This document shows, in pieces, positions 59,761-64,000 of a DNA stretch of 64,000 nt. The stretch's first letter is position 1, and every line of letters starts with the position of its first letter. The stretch is from Pseudomonas borbori (GTDB taxonomy: Bacteria; Pseudomonadota; Gammaproteobacteria; Pseudomonadales; Pseudomonadaceae). The stretch spans positions 62,001 through 126,000 of the forward strand of contig NZ_FOWX01000007.1 in NCBI RefSeq assembly GCF_900115555.1, written 5' to 3'. A program made the position numbers and the translations under genes. Under the pieces are notes generated by a model. The model saw only the letters and a program-made list of their open reading frames with translations, had not been told where the DNA came from and made no database searches.

Positions 59761-61854
59761 ATGCGCGTGGTTCCGAGCATTTGCACGTTCTGCGGGGTGG
59801 GTTGCGGCCTGGGTCTGCGCGTCGAGGATGGCCGGGTGATCGGCGTCGAACCCCAACCCGGCCACCCGGTCAGCCAGGGTCAACTCTGCTCCAAGGGCTG
59901 GGCCACCAGCTTCGCCATAGAGCCGTACAAGCGCTTGACCGAGCCGATGATCAAGGAGCATGGAGGTTTCCGTCCTGCCAGTTGGGACGAGGCGCTGGGG
60001 CGGATCGCCGAGGAGTTCCGCGCCGCCCTGGATCAGCAGGGGCCGGGCGGCGCTGGCGTGATCAGTTGCGCCCGCGCGACCAACGAGGATAACTACGCCG
60101 CGCAGAAGTTCGCCCGCGCGGTGCTCAAGACCCACAACATCGATCACTGTGCGCGCATCTGCCACAGCCCCTCGGTGGCCGGCCTGGCGCGCACCCTCGG
60201 CTCGGGGGCGATGACCAACAGCATTGCCGATATCGACGTAGCCGACCTGATCCTGGTGATCGGCGCCGATGTCACCGAGAACCACGCGATGATCGGTGCG
60301 CGCATGCTGCGGGCCCAGGCCCGTGGCGCCACCCTGGTGGTGGTCGACCCGCGCAAGACCCGGCTGGCCCGCCTGGCCGATATTCACCTGCAAGTGCGCC
60401 TGGGCAGCAATATCGCCCTGCTCAACGGCCTGCTGCAGATCATTTTCGCCAATGGCTGGGAGAACCGCGCCTTCCTCGAGGCCCGCTGCGAGGACATCCA
60501 GCCGCTGCGCCAGTACCTGGCCGGGCTGACCCCGGAGCAGACCAGCGCCGCCACCGGCGTGGCGCTGGCCGACCTGCAACGCCTGGCCTTGCTCTACAGC
60601 CACGCCAAGGCGGCGTTCACCGCCTATGGCATGGGCATCACCCAGTTCCAGAGCGGCACCAACAACGTCATCGCGGTCTCCAATCTGGCCCTGGTCTGCG
60701 GGCAGATCGGCCGTCCCGGCACCGGCATCAATCCGCTGCGCGGGCAGAACAACGTGCAGGGCGCCTGCGACATGGGCTGCCTGCCGAATGTCTATCCCGG
60801 CTACCAGGAGGTCGCCGACCCGGCGGTGCAGGCCAAATTCGCCGCGGCCTGGGCCAGCGAACTGGCGCAGGCGCCCGGTTTGACCTCGCAGGGCATGCTC
60901 AAGGCGGCGCAGGCCGGTGAGCTGCGCGCGCTGCTGATCATGGGCGAGGATCCGCTGCTGACCGATCCGGACCAGAATCAGGTGGCCCGCGCTTTCGCGG
61001 CCCTGGATTTCCTGGTGGTGGTCGAGCTCAGCCTGACCGAGACGGCCAAGTGCGCCGATGTGCTGTTGCCGGCCGCCGCGTTCGCCGAGAAGGACGGCAC
61101 CTTCACCAACTGCGAACGCCGCGTGCAGCGCATCCGCCAGGCCATAGCCGCGCCAGGGCTGGCCCGTAGCGATTGGCAGATACTCGCCGAACTGGCCCAG
61201 CGCATGGGCTATCCGGGCATGGCCTGGGCCGATGCCGAGGAGGTGTTCGACGAGATGGCCGGGCTGACGCCGATCTATTCCGGCATGACCTATGCGGCCC
61301 TGGACGCCCAGCATGGCCTGCAATGGCCCTGCGATGCCGCGCATCCGCAGGGTACGGTGATTCTCCACGAGCAGTCCTTCCCCCTTGGGCGCGGGCGCCT
61401 GTTGCCGGTGACCCAGGTGGCGCCGGACGAATGCCCGGACGTCGAGTATCCGTTTGCCTTCACCACCCACCGTCTGCACTTTCACTACGGTGGCGGCTCG
61501 ATGACCCGCAAGTCGCCGCTGCTCGAGCGCGAAACGCCGGCCGGGCTGCTGTTCATGCACCCGGCCGATGCGCTGAAGCTGGGGCTGCACGATCACCAGG
61601 GGCTGCGGGTGAGTTCGCGCCGCGGCTATCTGGAAACCCGTGTGCAGCTCAGCGATGACGTGCCCCCGGGCACTCTGGCCATGCCCTATCACTTCCAGGA
61701 AGCGCCCTGCAACCGCCTGACCAACAGCGCCCAGGATCCGATCAGCAAGATGCCCGAGCTGAAAGCCTGCGCGGTGAGGGTCGAGCCACTACCGCCCGGC
61801 CAGGCGCCCAGCGCCCAGGCCGGTAGCCGCGAGGTCGAGCATGCACGCCTATAA
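59761..61854 (+). CDS. Formate dehydrogenase-type molybdopterin oxidoreductase (Cys form)
   Basis: The 697-residue catalytic subunit belongs to the FdhF group of the DMSO reductase family. The 4Fe-4S ligands are CTFCGVGC (residues 8-15) and C43. The Mo ligand and catalytic pair are Cys134-His135 in CARICHSPSVAGLARTLG, where E. coli FdhH has selenocysteine. The molybdopterin motifs GIGxFQSGTNN-like (GITQFQSGTNNVIAVSNLAL) and RGQNNVQGACDMG follow. There is no NuoG-like N-terminal extension or Tat signal, so it is cytoplasmic. It overlaps the next subunit by 14 bases. moaA at 7.1 kb could serve it. Substrate as formate is inferred from these motifs. Confidence 0.9.
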   Translation: MRVVPSICTFCGVGCGLGLRVEDGRVIGVEPQPGHPVSQGQLCSKGWATSFAIEPYKRLTEPMIKEHGGFRPASWDEALGRIAEEFRAALDQQGPGGAGVISCARATNEDNYAAQKFARAVLKTHNIDHCARICHSPSVAGLARTLGSGAMTNSIADIDVADLILVIGADVTENHAMIGARMLRAQARGATLVVVDPRKTRLARLADIHLQVRLGSNIALLNGLLQIIFANGWENRAFLEARCEDIQPLRQYLAGLTPEQTSAATGVALADLQRLALLYSHAKAAFTAYGMGITQFQSGTNNVIAVSNLALVCGQIGRPGTGINPLRGQNNVQGACDMGCLPNVYPGYQEVADPAVQAKFAAAWASELAQAPGLTSQGMLKAAQAGELRALLIMGEDPLLTDPDQNQVARAFAALDFLVVVELSLTETAKCADVLLPAAAFAEKDGTFTNCERRVQRIRQAIAAPGLARSDWQILAELAQRMGYPGMAWADAEEVFDEMAGLTPIYSGMTYAALDAQHGLQWPCDAAHPQGTVILHEQSFPLGRGRLLPVTQVAPDECPDVEYPFAFTTHRLHFHYGGGSMTRKSPLLERETPAGLLFMHPADALKLGLHDHQGLRVSSRRGYLETRVQLSDDVPPGTLAMPYHFQEAPCNRLTNSAQDPISKMPELKACAVRVEPLPPGQAPSAQAGSREVEHARL

Positions 61855-62860
61855 GCTGGATCAACCGGAGCGCCTGCGCGCTCATCTGGCCCTGCAGCAT
61901 CGGCTGTATGAAGTGCGCGACGATGGCCAGGGCGGGCAACACTGGCAAGTGGTCAGCGCCCAGGATTTCAGCGCCTTCGAACCCGCGGCCGAGCCACCGC
62001 CATTTTCCGCCAAGAGTTTTTTCTTCGCCGAGCGCGAGTTGCTGTTTCGCTTCGACGGCGGGCAGTTCTACTCGGCGTTGCCGGCTGTGGTGCCCCAGGT
62101 GCTGTTCGGCCTGCATGCCTGCGACCTGCAGGCCGTGGCCTACCAGGATCGTTTCTACGCCGCAGACCCGCATTACCAGGCGCGCCGGCGCGCCACCCTG
62201 CTGGTGGGCGTCGATTGCCTGCACAGCTGCACCGGCGGTTTCTGCAGCATCGTCGACAGCGGCCCGGCGGTACGCGAGCAGAGCGCCGACCTGATCCTGT
62301 TGCCGCGCCAGGACGCAGCGGCCGACTGGCTGCTGCTGGTCGCCAGTGAGGCAGGTCACGCCGCCTTGCGCGGCCTGCGCTTGCCTGTGGCCGCCGATGA
62401 TTGGCAAGCCGAGCGCAGCGCCAATCAGGCCTGCGTGGCGGCTGAGCAGGAGCCGCAGCAGGAAATAGTCGACGGCATCGTGTCGCTCAACGACGGGCGG
62501 ATCGCCGCCGCTACCTGGGAGGCGCTGGGGCTGCGCTGCCTGGGCTGCTCCGGCTGCACGACGGTATGCCCGACCTGTTCCTGCTACGCCCCCCGGGATC
62601 GCCTCGGCGCGCCGGACAGCATGCAGCGCGAGCGGGTCTGGGACTCCTGCCTGTACCAGGGCTTCCAGAAAGAGGCGAGTGGGCACAACCCCAGCGCCAC
62701 TTCGGGGCAACGGGTGCAGCGCTTCTGGTCGCACAAGTTCGGTGATGGTTTCAAGGCTCAATTCGAGGCCTATGGCTGTGTCGGTTGCGGACGCTGTGAC
62801 CGTGTCTGCCCGGGCGGCATAGGGGTACATGGGGTAATGCAGCGGGTAGCACAATCATGA
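61841..62860 (+). CDS. HydB/AsrA-like 4Fe-4S dicluster subunit
   Basis: The 339-residue protein resembles the beta subunit of sulfhydrogenases and anaerobic sulfite reductase A. A metal-binding N-terminal part (FGLHACDLQAVAYQDRFY, CLHSCTGGFCSIV) precedes two ferredoxin motifs, CLGCSGCTTVCPTC at about residue 230 and CVGCGRCDRVCPGG at about 310. It would carry electrons between the formate dehydrogenase and the flavoprotein encoded next. It overlaps both neighbours (14 and 4 bases), so the three are co-translated. Confidence 0.88.
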   Translation: MHAYKLDQPERLRAHLALQHRLYEVRDDGQGGQHWQVVSAQDFSAFEPAAEPPPFSAKSFFFAERELLFRFDGGQFYSALPAVVPQVLFGLHACDLQAVAYQDRFYAADPHYQARRRATLLVGVDCLHSCTGGFCSIVDSGPAVREQSADLILLPRQDAAADWLLLVASEAGHAALRGLRLPVAADDWQAERSANQACVAAEQEPQQEIVDGIVSLNDGRIAAATWEALGLRCLGCSGCTTVCPTCSCYAPRDRLGAPDSMQRERVWDSCLYQGFQKEASGHNPSATSGQRVQRFWSHKFGDGFKAQFEAYGCVGCGRCDRVCPGGIGVHGVMQRVAQS

Positions 62861-63696
62861 TCGATCTGACGCCACGCAAACTGCTGCTGCTCGACCACTA
62901 CGCGGACGGTGACGAGGCGCGCCACTTCAGCCTGCGCATCGACAAGCCGTTGGCCGGCGATCTGGCGGTGATTCCCGGGCAATTCTTCATGCTCGCGGTG
63001 CCGGGCTTCGGCGAAGCGCCGTTCACCTACCTCAGCCTGCCGGACCAGCAAGGCCACTTCAACGCCCTGGTGCGGCGCATGGGCGCGCTCACCCAGGCCT
63101 TGTTCGAGCAACCAATGGGCGCCGTGCTGGGTTATCGCGGTCCCTTCGGCAAGGGCTGGCCGCTGTTCTTCTGCGCGCGCCAGGTACTGGTGGTGGCGGG
63201 GGGCTGCGGCCTGGTGCCCTTGGCCGGGGTGATCGAGGAAGCCAGTCGGCACCGCCTGCCGGTGCACTTGAGCGTCGTCTATGGCGCGCGCAACCGCGCC
63301 GCCCAGGTACTGGGGCGCGAGCGCGGGCGCTGGCGGCAGAGCCTGCGCTTCATCGAAACCTGCGACGAGGCCGAACCGCCCCAGCGCCAGGGCTCGCCGC
63401 TGGATCACTTCGACGAACTGTTTGCCGCCGAGCCGCCTGAAGCGGTGCTCTGCTGCGGTCCCGAGGCGCTGATGCTGGCGACCGCCGAGGCGTGCCTGCA
63501 ACGCGGGGTCGCCGCCGACAAGATCTGGCTCTCGCTGGAGCGGCGCATGCACTGCGCCGACGGCCTGTGCGGGCATTGCTACCTGGGCACCAGTTACGTG
63601 TGCAAGGACGGCCCGACCTACCGTTATGACCGTTATCTGCACTTTCAGGCCGGTGGTTATCGGACATTCATTGCGCAGGATCAGCGGCTCTGCTGA
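62857..63696 (+). CDS. HydG/AsrB-like FAD/NAD(P)-binding subunit
   Basis: The 279-residue flavoprotein has a ferredoxin-reductase-type FAD domain (GQFFMLAVPGFGEAPFTYL), a NAD(P) domain (VLVVAGGCGLVPLAGVI), and a C-terminal 2Fe-2S site of the dihydroorotate dehydrogenase B type, CADGLCGHCYLGTSYVC. This is the gamma subunit type of sulfhydrogenase and sulfite reductase. With the two upstream proteins it should form a cytoplasmic formate:NAD(P)+ oxidoreductase. Confidence 0.9.
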   Translation: MIDLTPRKLLLLDHYADGDEARHFSLRIDKPLAGDLAVIPGQFFMLAVPGFGEAPFTYLSLPDQQGHFNALVRRMGALTQALFEQPMGAVLGYRGPFGKGWPLFFCARQVLVVAGGCGLVPLAGVIEEASRHRLPVHLSVVYGARNRAAQVLGRERGRWRQSLRFIETCDEAEPPQRQGSPLDHFDELFAAEPPEAVLCCGPEALMLATAEACLQRGVAADKIWLSLERRMHCADGLCGHCYLGTSYVCKDGPTYRYDRYLHFQAGGYRTFIAQDQRLC

Positions 63697-63718
63697 GTCG
63701 TCACCCGGGGGAAAGCCC

Positions 63719-64000
63719 ATGCGAGCGGCCATCATCGAAAAAACCGCAGCGGAACTGCGGGTCAAGCCCAACTGGGATGACAGCCCCGATGCGCGCAAGG
63801 CCTTTTCCTGGCAGGCTCAGGCCGAGGAATTGGCCGGCCTGCCCGATGGCGGTCTGAATCTGGCCTACGAGGCCGTCGACCGGCATGCCCAGGGCCGGCG
63901 CAGGAGCCATGTCGCGCTGCGCATCCTCGAGCGCAATGGCGGTCATTGTTCGATCAGCTACGCGCAGTTGAGCGGCCTGAGCAACCGTTTCGCCAATGTC
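63719..64000 (+). CDS. AMP-dependent acyl-CoA synthetase (N-terminal part)
   Basis: The first 94 codons of a gene running off the right edge begin MRAAIIEKTAAELRVKPNWD. The stretch LAYEAVDRHAQGRRRSHVAL followed by RILERNGGHCSISYAQLS and NRFAN matches the N-terminus of acetyl-/acyl-CoA synthetases (ACAS_N and the start of the AMP-binding domain). It is 22 bases after the flavoprotein gene and probably in the same operon. The substrate (acetate or another short acid) cannot be judged from this fragment. Confidence 0.78.
   Translation, partial: MRAAIIEKTAAELRVKPNWDDSPDARKAFSWQAQAEELAGLPDGGLNLAYEAVDRHAQGRRRSHVALRILERNGGHCSISYAQLSGLSNRFANV

Noticed and set aside
60154..60168. Selenocysteine in the formate dehydrogenase active site
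   Set aside because: The codon for residue 134 is TGC, not TGA, so this is a cysteine-type enzyme; no SECIS-like element is needed.
59725..61692. A 655-codon open frame antisense to the formate dehydrogenase gene
   Set aside because: It has the composition of a shadow frame; the plus-strand protein has full Fe-S and molybdopterin motifs.

Overview
The window looks like a chromosomal segment of a denitrifying Pseudomonas or close relative. The reasons are GC-rich codon use, the Pseudomonas-type purine catabolism set (puuD, puuE, uraD, alc, allA), the norCBD-dnr arrangement, Pseudomonas-style extragenic palindromes and ANR/DNR-type TTGAT-N4-ATCAA boxes. No rRNA, tRNA, phage, transposase or CRISPR array was seen.

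Positions 1-22.3 kb hold purine and urate catabolism with its transport and regulation. A first alc-allA pair (allA cut by the window edge) lies beside a YfcC/DcuC-type carrier and an RpiR regulator. Then come a LysR/CynX-type MFS pair, a RutR-like TetR regulator, moaA, a periplasmic binding protein, a methyltransferase, an NCS1 permease, a Tsx/OmpK-like outer-membrane channel, an NCS2 urate/xanthine permease and a Kef-type antiporter. The core operon puuE-uraD-alc-allA-puuD follows, with uraH divergent. Together these would carry urate across both membranes and convert it through 5-hydroxyisourate, OHCU, allantoin and allantoate to ureidoglycolate and glyoxylate. Two recurrent palindromes mark the promoters: TTGTRTACAA-like sites, and a RutR-type TGACCA-N2-TGGTCA box with weaker relatives.

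Positions 22.5-36.1 kb are ordinary housekeeping and accessory genes: a membrane-anchored conserved protein, an alpha/beta hydrolase, aroC, an HcaT-like MFS protein, an acireductone-dioxygenase homologue lacking one metal-ligand His, small membrane and phosphatase genes, alkA-ogt, a YadG/YadH-type ABC exporter and a two-gene RND pump.

Positions 36.2-43.2 kb carry nitric oxide respiration: norCB, norD, a DnrP-like zinc-ribbon protein, dnr, a small membrane protein, a DGC-domain protein and a second DNR-type regulator. Positions 43.4-46.7 kb encode an FtrABCD-type ferrous iron importer.

Positions 46.7-64 kb form a putative low-oxygen survival island. It holds a phosphoribosyltransferase and hydrolase pair, an FNR/ANR protein with its Fe-S cysteines, cfa, a GroEL paralogue, a CapA-like protein, an NAD salvage set (pncB, pncA, prs), an APH-like kinase, a UspE-like protein, Hsp20, and a Cys-type formate dehydrogenase with HydB/HydG-like subunits followed by the start of an acyl-CoA synthetase. 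Five ANR/DNR boxes, three of them in one stretch of about 2 kb perfect with a fourth also perfect, sit in the divergent promoters. Several of these families are also in the Mycobacterium tuberculosis DosR dormancy regulon, which makes this island the most interesting feature of the window.
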